Counted from the stretch's first letter, positions 39,414-48,478 are shown. The stretch: 64,000 bases of DNA from JBBEAM01 sp942491105 (GCA_942491105.1 CALNZX010000005.1:124001-188000); one strand, 5' to 3'. The notes: generated from the sequence alone by a model not told the origin. Translations and numbers: made by a program.

Positions 39414-39507
39414 GGAAGTTCCAGATTTCGGCGTTAGGCGAGGATAGCACGATACCTAGGGAACGTCGCGGGGCCGACTGCGGAAAAGTTGGGGAAATGT
39501 GCCGGTT

Positions 39508-40149
39508 TCAGGCTTTTTTTGAAATTTCCACGAAGGCAGCGCAAACCTCTCCGCCGGCCGCGGTAAGCGTGAGCGCGTGACCGCCTCCGGCGCGCTCCAG
39601 GATCAGGGTTTCTTCTTCCAGCAATCGGGCTTCCTCGCGGGCCGCGTCCCAGCTCACCGTCACCGCGCCGCCGCGCAGCGGCAGGATCAGCAGGCACTGC
39701 GCATCGCTGGCCACGTTCAGCGGTGTGCCGGCGATCGAGAGAAAGCCAACCCGGCCCGCCGTGGTGTCGCGTTTAAAGATCAGGTTGAGATCGCGCAGTG
39801 CGGCGCCGAGCAGGCGCCCTTCGATGTCCCACTCGCCGGGAAAGCTCACCGGCTTGAAAGGCCGGCGCAGCTCGATATCTCCCTGCGTGCCCGCGTCGAG
39901 CAGGATTCCGCCTCCCGAGATCACGCTGAGGCTGCGGTCATAACCGGGAAAGCTGGAGAAGGGGCCGTCGCTGCCGACCTCGGCGATGCTCAGTCTCCAG
40001 TCGAAAGCGCCCTGCTCCAAGCTTGCCCCTGGAGGCGAGATGGCGATCTCGGTGGTCGTGCCGCCGCCGTTGCGCCAGGGCGTCGTGCGATAGTCGCTGG
40101 CCCTTAAATGCCGGACGACACTAGGTCGATCCGCCTGATTCTCGGTCAT
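39508..40149 (-). CDS. hutD: HutD family protein
   Basis: 213 residues of the HutD/Ves family, a bicupin fold. The signature TPWRNGGGTTTEIA (about 23-36) near the N-terminus is diagnostic, with WRLSIAEVGSDGPFSSFPGYDRSL following. HutD is often found with histidine utilisation genes and is thought to bind formylglutamate as a governor. Here no other hut gene is near, so it stands alone. It diverges from the PRC-barrel gene across 179 bp. Confidence 0.85.
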   Translation of the reverse strand: MTENQADRPSVVRHLRASDYRTTPWRNGGGTTTEIAISPPGASLEQGAFDWRLSIAEVGSDGPFSSFPGYDRSLSVISGGGILLDAGTQGDIELRRPFKPVSFPGEWDIEGRLLGAALRDLNLIFKRDTTAGRVGFLSIAGTPLNVASDAQCLLILPLRGGAVTVSWDAAREEARLLEEETLILERAGGGHALTLTAAGGEVCAAFVEISKKA

Positions 40150-40328
40150 CGCCGCTCCTTGCCGTGCGTTGCCTGCGCATCAGGCCCGAAGGCCGCCGGA
40201 TAGACAAGCTCCCGCGAAATGGCCCCGATTTTGCCACAGCTTTCGAGGAACCAATGCAGCGGCCTTGCGTTCCCCCTGCATGAGCAATCCACGGACGCGA
40301 TTGCAGAAATTTGAGAAGGAGAATGACT

Positions 40329-40892
40329 ATGCGTAGTCTATTCGCACCAGCGTTGATGGTTTCCGCGCTCGCGCTTTCGCCGGCCCTCGTTTCGGCGGAC
40401 GACAGCGCCGGACAAGCTACGGGGCAGACCGCCGGCCAGGCCGGCGATGCCATGACCGAGAGCGGCAGCCTGCAGAACGAGGACGTCAAGCAGGACGAGC
40501 TGAGGCCGCTGGAAACCGCCGGACAGCGCGGCGATTTCCTGACGGAGCAAACCGCCAACCAGGTCCTTTCGGAGAGCTATATCGGCGCTTCCGTGCTGAT
40601 CGGCACCGGCGAGGAGACGGAGAGTGTCGGCACCATCTCGCAGCTGATTTTCGACGATAACGACGCCATCACCGGCGCCGTGGTCGATGTCGGCGGCTTC
40701 CTCGGCATCGGCGCCAAGCCGGTTGGCTTGCAGTGGAGCGCCCTGGAGCAACGCCGCGCGGAGGATACCGTGGCCTTTACCACGACCCTGACCCGCGCGG
40801 ACTTCGAGAACGCTGCCGAATACCGCGATCTCGATGATCAGCGTAGCGAGGAGATGCTGGAGCTGCAGGAACAGCAGCCTGCCACCAATTAG
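40329..40892 (+). CDS. Secreted PRC-barrel domain protein
   Basis: 187 residues. A Sec signal peptide (MRSLFAPALMVSALALSPALVSA) is followed by a low-complexity, acidic, Gln/Gly-rich stretch (about 24-75). A PRC-barrel follows at about 85-160 (SYIGASVLIGTGEETESVG, then DAITGAVVDVGGFLGIGAKP). The ATG at 40329 is seven bases from AAGGAGA, better than the ATG two codons before. Periplasmic PRC-barrel proteins are common in alphaproteobacteria and of unknown role. The gap 40893-41132 after it holds nothing I can support. Confidence 0.85.
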   Translation: MRSLFAPALMVSALALSPALVSADDSAGQATGQTAGQAGDAMTESGSLQNEDVKQDELRPLETAGQRGDFLTEQTANQVLSESYIGASVLIGTGEETESVGTISQLIFDDNDAITGAVVDVGGFLGIGAKPVGLQWSALEQRRAEDTVAFTTTLTRADFENAAEYRDLDDQRSEEMLELQEQQPATN

Positions 40893-41132
40893 CCTCTCCT
40901 GTGTGGCAAAGCTTGGCGGGGCTGCCCGCGCCGGTGGTGACGGCGCGCGCGGCCCCGCCGCCGTTGCCGCGAGTGTTTGCCGCGCGGGCCGAGACGTGGT
41001 TGTCTGCCGGGCGTTGCTCTCGATTCTCATGGTCGCGGCCCGCTATGGACCGCTGCCTCTGCCCGGAGGCTTCGTTGCGTTCTCTCTCTATTCACCCAAC
41101 CCGCAGGAGCCGCGCCGCTCGCTTGGGGCTGC

Positions 41133-41627
41133 ATGGCTAAGCCGCCGCGCAAGGAAAAGGTGATCGGCTGGCGCGAGTGGGTTGCCTTGAGCGAGCTCGG
41201 CGTCGACCGGATCAAGGCGAAAATCGATACCGGCGCGCGCAGTTCGGCCATTCATGCCTTCGGGGTGCGCGAGGTGGAGCGGGATGGCGTAGCGCACGTG
41301 GAATTCTATCTGCATCCGCGGCAGCGCCAGCGTCACCCTCAGATCAAGTGCTGCGCGCCGATTTTCGATCAGCGCTACGTGCGCTCCTCCAACGGGGAAC
41401 GGCAGTACCGCTACATCATCCGCACCACCCTGCGGCTCGGCCGCCGCCGCCGTTTGATCGAGATTTCCCTCGCGCAGCGCGACCAAATGGGCTTTCGCCT
41501 GCTGATCGGCCGCAATGCCCTGCCGCGCGGCGTGCTGGTCGACCCGAATAAATCCTATCTCGTCAGTACGGACATAGAGGCGCAGGCGCTTCGCAAGGAC
41601 ACCGCGAAACAGGAGAAACAGGTTTGA
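41133..41627 (+). CDS. rimB: RimB-like ATP-dependent zinc protease (RimK-associated)
   Basis: 164 residues of the PF05618 family, a retropepsin-like fold. The aspartate motif KIDTGARSSAIHA is at 30-42 (D32, T33, G34), and LIGRNALPRGVLVD is the matching C-terminal hydrophobic-Gly motif. In pseudomonads RimB trims glutamate tails that RimK adds to ribosomal protein S6. The ATG at 41133 gives the conserved GWREWVALSELG start; longer frames upstream look non-coding. Its stop overlaps the TTG start of rimK, so the two are co-translated. No rimA is seen. Confidence 0.87.
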   Translation: MAKPPRKEKVIGWREWVALSELGVDRIKAKIDTGARSSAIHAFGVREVERDGVAHVEFYLHPRQRQRHPQIKCCAPIFDQRYVRSSNGERQYRYIIRTTLRLGRRRRLIEISLAQRDQMGFRLLIGRNALPRGVLVDPNKSYLVSTDIEAQALRKDTAKQEKQV

Positions 41628-42529
41628 AAATCGGACTGCTCTGCCGCAATCCAGAACTCTATTCCCACAAACGTCTGATCGAGAGCGCGGAGAGCAACGG
41701 GCATGAGATCACGACGATCGATCACCTGCGCTGCTACATCAACATCTCCGCTGCGCGCCCGACGATGTATATCGGCGGCGAGGAGGTCGAGCATTTCGAC
41801 GCGGTGATCCCGCGCATCGGCGCTTCGGTGACCTTCTTCGGAACGGCCGTGGTGCGCCAGTTCGAGATGATGGGGATCTACTCGGTCAACGAATCCGTGG
41901 CGATCTCGCGCTCCCGCGACAAGCTGCGCAGCCTGCAGCTGCTCGCGCGCAAGGGTGTCGGGCTGCCGGTCACGGTCTTCGCCCATCGTACCGGCCGGGC
42001 CGACGACATCATCGATATGCTCGGTGGCGCGCCGGTGGTCGTGAAGCTGCTGGAAGGCACCCAGGGGGTCGGCGTGGTGCTCGGCGAGACGGCCAACTCG
42101 GCGAAGTCGATCATTCAGGCTTTCGGCGGGGTTAAAACCAATATTCTGGTGCAGGAATTCGTCAAGGAGGCCGGGGGCAAGGACATCCGCTGCCTGGTGG
42201 TCGGCGGCCGGGTGGTCGCCTCGATGATGCGTCAGGGCAGCGAGGGCGATTTCCGCTCCAATCTGCACCGCGGCGGCTCGGCCAAGGCGGTGCGGATCAC
42301 GCCAAGCGAACGGCAGACCGCGATTACCGCCGCCAAGGTGATGGGGCTCAATGTCTGCGGCGTGGACATGCTGCGCTCCAACCACGGACCGGTGGTGATG
42401 GAGGTGAATTCCTCGCCGGGGCTGGAAGGGGTGGAGAAGGCGACAGGCATCGATGTCGCCGGCAAAATCATCCAGTTCATCGAGAAGAACGCCAAGCCCC
42501 ACAAGACCCGGACGCGCGGTAGTGGCTAA
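41624..42529 (+). CDS. rimK: RimK ATP-grasp ligase (ribosomal protein S6 modification)
   Basis: 301 residues of the ATP-grasp superfamily. RimK adds glutamate residues to the C-terminus of ribosomal protein S6 and can make poly-alpha-glutamate. Visible motifs: NESVAISRSRDKL at about 90-102, PVVVKLLEGTQGVGVVLGE, VQEFVKEAGGKDIRCLVV and the metal-binding VVMEVNSSPGLEGVE. The TTG start at 41624 overlaps the rimB stop (TTGA), with GGAGAAAC just before, so expression is coupled and probably modest. Confidence 0.93.
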   Translation: MKIGLLCRNPELYSHKRLIESAESNGHEITTIDHLRCYINISAARPTMYIGGEEVEHFDAVIPRIGASVTFFGTAVVRQFEMMGIYSVNESVAISRSRDKLRSLQLLARKGVGLPVTVFAHRTGRADDIIDMLGGAPVVVKLLEGTQGVGVVLGETANSAKSIIQAFGGVKTNILVQEFVKEAGGKDIRCLVVGGRVVASMMRQGSEGDFRSNLHRGGSAKAVRITPSERQTAITAAKVMGLNVCGVDMLRSNHGPVVMEVNSSPGLEGVEKATGIDVAGKIIQFIEKNAKPHKTRTRGSG

Positions 42530-42591
42530 CATGGGTTAGCGGTGGCGGGGCACGGTTCCGCAAAGAGCCTTCACGGCGACATCGGCTGGAC

Positions 42592-43257
42592 TTAAGGGGC
42601 CAGATTGGCCCCGAACAGCAGGATGGCCACTGGCACCGGCGCCACTGCTAGCATCACTGTGATGAGAAAACCCGGCAAGGAAACCAGCCGGCTAAGCCCG
42701 GCGGCCAGGCAAATGCCTCCGCCGCCTCCGAGAACGATGTTTCCGGGGAGATTGAGCAGGACGGCCAGCGTGAGATGCCGGTGCTGTAGCAGCAACGGAA
42801 CCGCCCGGTTCGGTGCCTGGCCGACAAGAAAATCGAGCCGAGCTTGGGTGTCCAAGGGCTCGAGCTTGGCCAAGAACGCCGACACGCGCTTGAATTTGAG
42901 GAAATTGAAAAAGCCGACAATCCAGGAGAATGGCAAAAGACGGCCGACCAGAAAACTCAAGGTAAGCCCGGCGACTGTGCAAACGTAGATTAGGGGAACG
43001 ATGCGGATGCCGAGCAGCCCGATGATCGCAAGGCCGATTTCGACGCTTGGGACGAAGGGGACGGCGAGCAAGGCGGAGTAGGCTGCAGCGGCGGCCATGA
43101 GAGTGCGGTGGACAAGCTCTTCATTGGTCGGGCGGATGTCGAAATTCAGAGCTTCGATCAGCCATGCCGCCGCAAAATTCGCGGCGACGACGAGCGAGAC
43201 CGCAATTCCGATTCGCAATAGACCACGGTAGGGCAGCTTCGAGTTCCAGTCAGTCAC
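42592..43257 (-). CDS. Membrane protein, possibly VTT/TVP38-like
   Basis: 221 residues with five or six hydrophobic segments (for example ISLVVAANFAAAWLIEAL-like helix 1, IGLAIIGLLGIRIVPLIYVC, and a C-terminal ITVMLAVAPVPVAILLFG). The motif NLPGNIVLGGGGGICLAAGL near residue 170 resembles the LPGxxxGxxxG core of VTT/SNARE-associated proteins, but the match is partial. The start overlaps the stop of the small secreted protein gene (43250-43762) by eight bases, so they are co-translated. Function is unknown. Confidence 0.6.
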   Translation of the reverse strand: MTDWNSKLPYRGLLRIGIAVSLVVAANFAAAWLIEALNFDIRPTNEELVHRTLMAAAAAYSALLAVPFVPSVEIGLAIIGLLGIRIVPLIYVCTVAGLTLSFLVGRLLPFSWIVGFFNFLKFKRVSAFLAKLEPLDTQARLDFLVGQAPNRAVPLLLQHRHLTLAVLLNLPGNIVLGGGGGICLAAGLSRLVSLPGFLITVMLAVAPVPVAILLFGANLAP

Positions 43258-43762
43258 CTAGAGTCTGATCGCTGGCAAGCGGACGGTTAGCATCGGAAAG
43301 CTCGCCCTCGAACGCGAAGGTTTTCTCGATGGTCCAGTACCACCGCTCCATTGTCCAGGTTGCCTCGCCTTTGATGGTTTGCCCCTCGACCGTTCCGCGC
43401 CAGACGATCGTCGCGTCCTTGTCCGGGCATTCCGTGACGCTCATAAATTCGGTCTTGGCCCCAACTTCCCTCGAGTAATAGGGCCGAGGCGGATAATTGC
43501 AGCGGCGCTCGCATTCCCGGGATACGAACATCCCGTCATCGAAAACCCACTGGTCCGCGACATCGGCGGGCGCGCCGCTCGGGCCGAGTCGCCCTTCGAA
43601 CGACATCCCATCGAGCGTTCCGGTTCCTGGCTGAGTGAGCGTATCGCTCGCAGCGGCGGGCAAGGCCTCGCCGGATTGGAAAGAAGATGCTCCCGAGAGT
43701 GACAGCGCCGCGATCCCGACAATCGCTAGCGTGCCCGCACACATGAAAACAGTATTTTTCAT
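43250..43762 (-). CDS. Hypothetical secreted protein
   Basis: 170 residues. The N-terminus (VFMCAGTLAIVGIAALSLSGA) looks like a signal peptide or membrane anchor. The mature part has four cysteines (in SRECERRCNYPP and VTECPDKDA), suited to disulphides, and a repeated W-rich beta pattern (DATIVWRGTVEGQTIKGEAT, then WTMERWYWTIEKTF). I do not recognise the family; the pattern suggests a small beta-barrel or lipocalin-like periplasmic domain. AGGGGTGAG precedes ATG 43762. It is coupled by overlap to the downstream membrane protein gene. Confidence 0.6.
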   Translation of the reverse strand: MKNTVFMCAGTLAIVGIAALSLSGASSFQSGEALPAAASDTLTQPGTGTLDGMSFEGRLGPSGAPADVADQWVFDDGMFVSRECERRCNYPPRPYYSREVGAKTEFMSVTECPDKDATIVWRGTVEGQTIKGEATWTMERWYWTIEKTFAFEGELSDANRPLASDQTLGD

Positions 43763-43884
43763 CCGCTCACCCCTGATCGCATGGGCTTCGCTCGTAGCAG
43801 AAGTGTGTCTTGTACCTATCCGCACTATAGCCGACGCGGCCAGGCACGGAAAGTTAGCCGAATTCTCTCTCGGTGTTGTTGTGG

Positions 43885-44805
43885 TTAGCCGGGTTTGCGC
43901 TTGCGCGACTCGGAAAGGGCGATTCCGCCAAGCACCAGAACCAGGGCCACGGCGTGGAACAGGCGGAAGGGCTCGGCCAAAATCAGCACCGCGAGCAAGG
44001 CCGCGAAGACCGGCACCAGGTTCATGAAAGGACCGGCGCGCTCGGGCCCCAGGATCTCGACGCCCCGGATAAAGAAGACCTGGGCGAGGAAGGCGGGAAA
44101 CAGCGCGATAAAGCCGATCGCCAGCCAGCCCCGCCAGCCTGGCCAGATCGCCAGACCGCTGACCTGCTCGTAGACCACCAGCGGCAGCGTCGCCAGCATC
44201 GCGATCACCGACAGGGCGGTGAAAAAGACCATCGCCGGGACCTGCGGGCGGCGCTTCAAGGCGACGGCGTAGCCGGCGTAGAGCACGCAGGCGAAGAGCA
44301 TGATCAAATCGCCATGATTGGCCGACATCGTCGCCAAGCGGGCGAGATCCCCCTCGGTCGCGACCACCGCGGCGCCAACCATGGTGGCGGCCACGCCGAG
44401 CATCTGAACCACGTGAATCCGGGTCTTGTAGAAGATCAAGGCACCGACCAGAACCAGGGCGGGCACGGTGCCCTGAATGATCCCGATATTGACGGCCGTA
44501 GTGTAATGCGAGGAGACGTAGAACAGCGCGTTGAACCCGGCATAGCCCAGCGACGCCATCAACACCAGCATGGCGAGCTTTTGCCGCAGCACCGGCCAGG
44601 CGGCGAGCAGACGCGGCCCATTGAAGGCGACCAGAAAGCAGGAGACGCTGGCCCAGCGCAGGAAAGTGGTGACCATCGGCGAGATTTCGCCGATCACCAA
44701 TTGACCGGCAACCACGTTTCCGCCCCAACAGAGCGTGGCGAAGACCAGCAAGGCATAGGGCTTGGCGCTCTGGAGCGGGCTGCGCTGCGCGGGCGGCGTC
44801 GGCAT
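43885..44805 (-). CDS. EamA/DMT family transporter
   Basis: 306 residues with ten predicted helices in two EamA repeats: repeat 1 begins PYALLVFATLCWGGNVVAGQ and repeat 2 near GDLIMLFACVLYAGYAVALK. Drug/metabolite transporters export amino acids, nucleobases or drugs; the substrate is unknown. ATG 44805 has only a weak ribosome site. The gap 44806-44954 upstream contains nothing I can support, so it could be co-transcribed with the AllA-like gene or have its own promoter. Confidence 0.88.
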   Translation of the reverse strand: MPTPPAQRSPLQSAKPYALLVFATLCWGGNVVAGQLVIGEISPMVTTFLRWASVSCFLVAFNGPRLLAAWPVLRQKLAMLVLMASLGYAGFNALFYVSSHYTTAVNIGIIQGTVPALVLVGALIFYKTRIHVVQMLGVAATMVGAAVVATEGDLARLATMSANHGDLIMLFACVLYAGYAVALKRRPQVPAMVFFTALSVIAMLATLPLVVYEQVSGLAIWPGWRGWLAIGFIALFPAFLAQVFFIRGVEILGPERAGPFMNLVPVFAALLAVLILAEPFRLFHAVALVLVLGGIALSESRKRKPG

Positions 44806-44954
44806 GATGGGAAGAAAACTCCACGAATCAGGCAGGGAACCGGAACCCTGACATACCCGCCGCCGCGTAGGGCGACCAGGGCTTTCCAGGCATGGCAGCT
44901 TCCACCGCGCGGCGCAGGTCGCAGCGCGGAGCGGATCTCCTCGGGACGCCGCAG

Positions 44955-45608
44955 CTATGGCTGACGCAAGGGAACGCCCAGGTAGCAGCCGAATTCCTCG
45001 GCGAGATTGCAGGAAATGCGGGCGTGTACCTTGCCCTGGCGGTCGTAGAAACTCGCCCGCTCGGCAAGGGGGAAGACCGCCTCGTGCCAGATGTCGGGGT
45101 GAATGTAGAGACCCTGGCTGCCGTCGAAATAGAAGGCGGTGAAGTCCTCGGGCTTGACGTCGTCGCCGGGCAGCGCCAGGGGCGAGACGAAGGGCTTGCC
45201 GTCCTCGGGAAAGAACAGCTGGCCGCCGTCGGGGTGGTAGTTGGCGTGCCACAGCAGCACCTGCTCCCGGTCCGGCTGCGCGGTGGTTTCCGAGGCCTGT
45301 TCCGGCGGCTTGCTCCAGCCGAGCAGATACTGGTCGCCGACCGCGTGGTTGCGGCCATAGAGCACTTCGCCCTGCCACCAGAACTCGAAGCTGCCTTCGG
45401 TGGTGCCGGCCTCGTCGCCGGTGCCGGGGTCCAGCGGCCGCCAGCCGGGCTGCGGCCATTTGCGGATTTCGACGGCGAAATCCTTGGGATCGTCGACCAG
45501 CAGGCCAAAGCCCTTCAGGCTTTCCGGCGTCGCCTCGACCAGCGGCAGCTCGCGGATCGTCAGGCTGTCTTGCAGGGCGCTGGCGGGAACGGTGGCGATT
45601 GTCGACAT
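44955..45608 (-). CDS. Ureidoglycolate lyase (AllA)-like cupin protein
   Basis: 217 residues; the C-terminal half resembles the ureidoglycolate lyase fold, with LYIHPDIWHEAVFPL and then a CNLAEEFGCYLGVPL ending. AllA releases urea from ureidoglycolate to give glyoxylate in allantoin breakdown. The N-terminal part (FEFWWQGEVLYGRNHAVGDQ) is longer than in E. coli AllA of about 160 residues. The start codon follows the stop of the acetyltransferase gene without a gap. No other allantoin genes are adjacent, so the substrate may differ. Confidence 0.58.
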   Translation of the reverse strand: MSTIATVPASALQDSLTIRELPLVEATPESLKGFGLLVDDPKDFAVEIRKWPQPGWRPLDPGTGDEAGTTEGSFEFWWQGEVLYGRNHAVGDQYLLGWSKPPEQASETTAQPDREQVLLWHANYHPDGGQLFFPEDGKPFVSPLALPGDDVKPEDFTAFYFDGSQGLYIHPDIWHEAVFPLAERASFYDRQGKVHARISCNLAEEFGCYLGVPLRQP

Positions 45609-46142
45609 CTAGCTCTCTCTTGCTGGGGCGTGAAGCTGGTAAGACTTCGCGGGCAGGCCGCTGAGATTTCTCTCCTCAATGAAGCGGAAGCCCAGCTTTT
45701 CCGCAACCCGGATCGATGCGCGGTTCTCGGCGTGGATATCGGCCACGAGCGTTGCGATACCCATCCCGGTACAGGCGTGGCGTATGACCGGCGCGGCCGC
45801 TTCCACGGCGTAGCCCCGGCCCCAGCAGGCGCGCCTTAGGCGCCAGCCGATCTCGACTTCCTCCCCGACGGCCCGGTAGGGCAGCAGCAGAATCCAGCCG
45901 AGAAAGCGGTCCGGCGCCGCGCGCTCGAGGACCGTCCAATAGCCGAAGCCTGCGGGATAGCTGGCGCGCAGCCGCTCGACGACGAAGGCCCGGTGCCGCG
46001 CCGGGTCCTTCCAGGGGCCGGGTATATAGCGTGTCACCTCGGGGTCGCAATCCATCTCCAGACAGGCCTGTAAATCGTCTGCGCGGCGCGGGCGCAGCCG
46101 CAGCCGGGCGGTATCGAAGCAGGGAAGCGCTGCGGTTTGCAT
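45609..46142 (-). CDS. GNAT family N-acetyltransferase (RimJ/RimL-like)
   Basis: 177 residues from the ATG at 46142. The GNAT fold is clear: TARLRLRPRRADDLQACLEM at the start, EIGWRLRRACWGRGYAVEAA as the acetyl-CoA binding P-loop (R/QxxGxG/A form), and NRASIRVAEKLGFRFIEER as motif B. It probably acetylates a protein N-terminus, an antibiotic or a small amine. Its stop directly abuts the AllA-like ATG. It diverges from the epimerase operon across 170 bp. Confidence 0.87.
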   Translation of the reverse strand: MQTAALPCFDTARLRLRPRRADDLQACLEMDCDPEVTRYIPGPWKDPARHRAFVVERLRASYPAGFGYWTVLERAAPDRFLGWILLLPYRAVGEEVEIGWRLRRACWGRGYAVEAAAPVIRHACTGMGIATLVADIHAENRASIRVAEKLGFRFIEERNLSGLPAKSYQLHAPARES

Positions 46143-46312
46143 AGCGGGGATCTGTCCTCTCGGCGGAGACGGCCGGCTGCCAGGATGTGCCCGGCGGCGG
46201 CGCGCGGCAAGCTTGCGCCTGGAGAATATACGCCAAGCATTTTTCACCATTTGGTTTCCCGCGCCGGGCCTTCTATATTTCGGCCACGCGAGAAAAGGGG
46301 GATTCTACAGGC

Positions 46313-47386
46313 ATGCGCATATTGGTCACCGGCGGTGCGGGCTTCGTCGGCTCGAACCTCTCCCGGTCCCTCAAGGCTGCCATTCCCGGGGCCTCGGTCA
46401 CGGCGCTGGACAATCTGAAACGTCGTGGCAGCGAGTTCACCCTGCCGCTGCTCAAGGATGCCGGCGTGGCTTTCCTGCATGGCGACATCCGCATGCCCGA
46501 CGATATCGCCGAAGCCGGCGCTTTCGATCTGTTGCTGGAGTGCTCGGCGGAGCCTTCGGTGCAGGCCGGTTACGGCGGCAGCCCTGGGTATCTGCTGCAC
46601 ACCAATCTGACCGGCACGATCAACTGTCTGGAGGCGGCGCGGACGTGCGGCGCCGGGGTCATCTTCCTGTCCAGCAGCCGCATCTATCCCGTGGCGCCGC
46701 TCTGCGATCTGCCGCTGGCCGAGGAGGGCGCGCGGCTGGATATCCCCGCCGGCGCAAGCGGCACCGGCTGGTCGCGCGCCGGCATCGCCGAGGATTTCCC
46801 CCTCGCTGGGGTGCGCACCCTCTACGGCGCGACCAAGCTCTGCTCGGAGCATCTGCTGAGCGAATACGCCGCGACCTATGGCATGAACTGCGTCATCAAC
46901 CGCTGCGGGGTGATCGCCGGACCCTGGCAGATGGGTAAGGTCGATCAGGGCTTCATCACCTACTGGGTGGCGCGGCATCTGTTCGGCGGAGCGCTGTCCT
47001 ATACCGGTTTCGGCGGCCAGGGCCTGCAGGTCCGCGATGCCCTGCATATCGCCGATCTGACCGAGCTGATTCTGCATCAGATTGCGCATCTCGATACGCT
47101 CTCGGGCCAGACCTTCAACGCCGGCGGCGGGCGCGAGGTCAGTGTGTCCCTGCGCGAGCTGACGGCGCTCTGCCGGGAGCGCAGCGGGCGCGAGATCGAG
47201 ATCGGCTCGAACCCGGAGAGTGGCGCCTATGACATTCCCTACTACGTGACCGATAACGCGCGGGTCACGGCGGCGACCGGCTGGGCTCCGCAGCGCAGCT
47301 TTGCCACCTTGCTCGACGAAATTTTCGCCTGGTTCGAGGAGAATCGGGCGCAGTTGCAATCCTTTTACGGCACGGAGACCCGCTAG
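46313..47386 (+). CDS. NAD-dependent nucleotide-sugar epimerase/dehydratase
   Basis: 357 residues, extended SDR. Cofactor loop VTGGAGFVGSNLSRSL at 5-20; catalytic YxxxK is intact in TLYGATKLCSEHL, and the usual Thr/Ser position is FLSSSRIYPV. It probably epimerises or dehydrates an NDP-hexose. The ATG at 46313 (MRILVTGGAG) gives the canonical start. The next gene begins immediately after its stop, and four genes (46313-49788) form one rightward operon for sugar synthesis and transfer. Confidence 0.87.
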   Translation: MRILVTGGAGFVGSNLSRSLKAAIPGASVTALDNLKRRGSEFTLPLLKDAGVAFLHGDIRMPDDIAEAGAFDLLLECSAEPSVQAGYGGSPGYLLHTNLTGTINCLEAARTCGAGVIFLSSSRIYPVAPLCDLPLAEEGARLDIPAGASGTGWSRAGIAEDFPLAGVRTLYGATKLCSEHLLSEYAATYGMNCVINRCGVIAGPWQMGKVDQGFITYWVARHLFGGALSYTGFGGQGLQVRDALHIADLTELILHQIAHLDTLSGQTFNAGGGREVSVSLRELTALCRERSGREIEIGSNPESGAYDIPYYVTDNARVTAATGWAPQRSFATLLDEIFAWFEENRAQLQSFYGTETR

Positions 47387-48448
47387 ATGGCGATTGCCTT
47401 GATTACCGGTTCCGGCGGCCTGATCGGCGGCGAGGCGGCGCTGCACTTCGCGCGCCAGGGCCTCGACGTGATCGGCATCGACAACGACATGCGCGCCTAC
47501 TTCTTCGGCGCGGAGGGCAGCACCGCCTGGCGCCACGCCGTCCTCGCCAAGGAGATTCCGAACTACCGCCATGTTTCCCTCGATATCCGCGACCGCGAGG
47601 GTATCGACGCCCTTTTCGCCGAGCATGGCAAGGATATCGCCGTGGTGATCCACGCCGCGGCCCAGCCCTCCCACGACTGGGCGGCGCGCGAGCCGATCAC
47701 CGACTTCACGGTCAATGCCAACGGCACGCTGAATCTGCTGCAGGCCCTGCGCGACCACGCGCCCGAGGCGCCCTTTATCTTTCTCAGCACCAACAAGGTC
47801 TATGGCGACCGCCCGAATAGCTTGCCGCTGAGCGAGCTGGAGACCCGCTGGGAGCTGACCGGCGATCACCCCTACGCCGCGCGCGGCATCGACGAATCCA
47901 TGTCGATCGATGCCACGCTGCACAGCGTGTTCGGCGCCTCCAAGGTGGCCGCCGACATCATGACCCAGGAGTACGGCCGCTACTTCGGCCTCAAGACCGC
48001 CTGCTTTCGCGGCGGCTGCCTGACCGGCCCGGCCCACGCCGCGGCCGAGCTGCATGGCTTCCTCGCCTATCTGGTGAAGTGCGCCGTCGAGGACCGGCCC
48101 TATACGGTCTACGGCTACAAGGGCAAGCAGGTGCGCGACAACATCCATGCCCACGATCTGGTCGAAGCTTTCTGGCAGGTCTTCCAGGCGCCGCGCAGCG
48201 GCGAGGTCTACAACATCGGCGGCGGGCGCCATTCCAACTGCTCGATGCTGGAGGCCATCGCCATCTGCGAGAAGCTGACCGGCCGTCCCATGCGCTGGAG
48301 CTACGCCGAGGACAACCGGATCGGCGACCACATCTGGTGGATCTCCGATATCTCGCGCTTCCAGGCGCATTACCCCGATTGGAAGATGCGTTATGATGTG
48401 CCGGCCATCATGGAGGAAATCCATGAGGTCTCCAGAGCGCGGGCGTAG
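47387..48448 (+). CDS. CDP-paratose 2-epimerase-like (RfbE) nucleotide-sugar epimerase
   Basis: 353 residues, extended SDR. Cofactor loop ITGSGGLIGGEAALHF at about 6-21. Features typical of tyvelose/CDP-paratose 2-epimerases are STNKVYGDRPN, ELETRWE and HSVFGASKVAAD followed by QEYGRYFGL. The YxxxK position reads FGASK, so Tyr is replaced by Phe, as I recall for this subgroup. It probably inverts C2 of an NDP-deoxyhexose. The paired epimerases suggest a rare sugar such as tyvelose, or a related one, for surface polysaccharide. Confidence 0.82.
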   Translation: MAIALITGSGGLIGGEAALHFARQGLDVIGIDNDMRAYFFGAEGSTAWRHAVLAKEIPNYRHVSLDIRDREGIDALFAEHGKDIAVVIHAAAQPSHDWAAREPITDFTVNANGTLNLLQALRDHAPEAPFIFLSTNKVYGDRPNSLPLSELETRWELTGDHPYAARGIDESMSIDATLHSVFGASKVAADIMTQEYGRYFGLKTACFRGGCLTGPAHAAAELHGFLAYLVKCAVEDRPYTVYGYKGKQVRDNIHAHDLVEAFWQVFQAPRSGEVYNIGGGRHSNCSMLEAIAICEKLTGRPMRWSYAEDNRIGDHIWWISDISRFQAHYPDWKMRYDVPAIMEEIHEVSRARA

Positions 48449-48478
48449 GGCGGCTTTGGGCCGCGTGGGAGAACGCGT

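Noticed and set aside
40893..41132. A small gene between the PRC-barrel gene and rimB
   Set aside because: Open frames here have no ribosome site or coding pattern, and the in-frame extension of rimB lacks similarity to the family.
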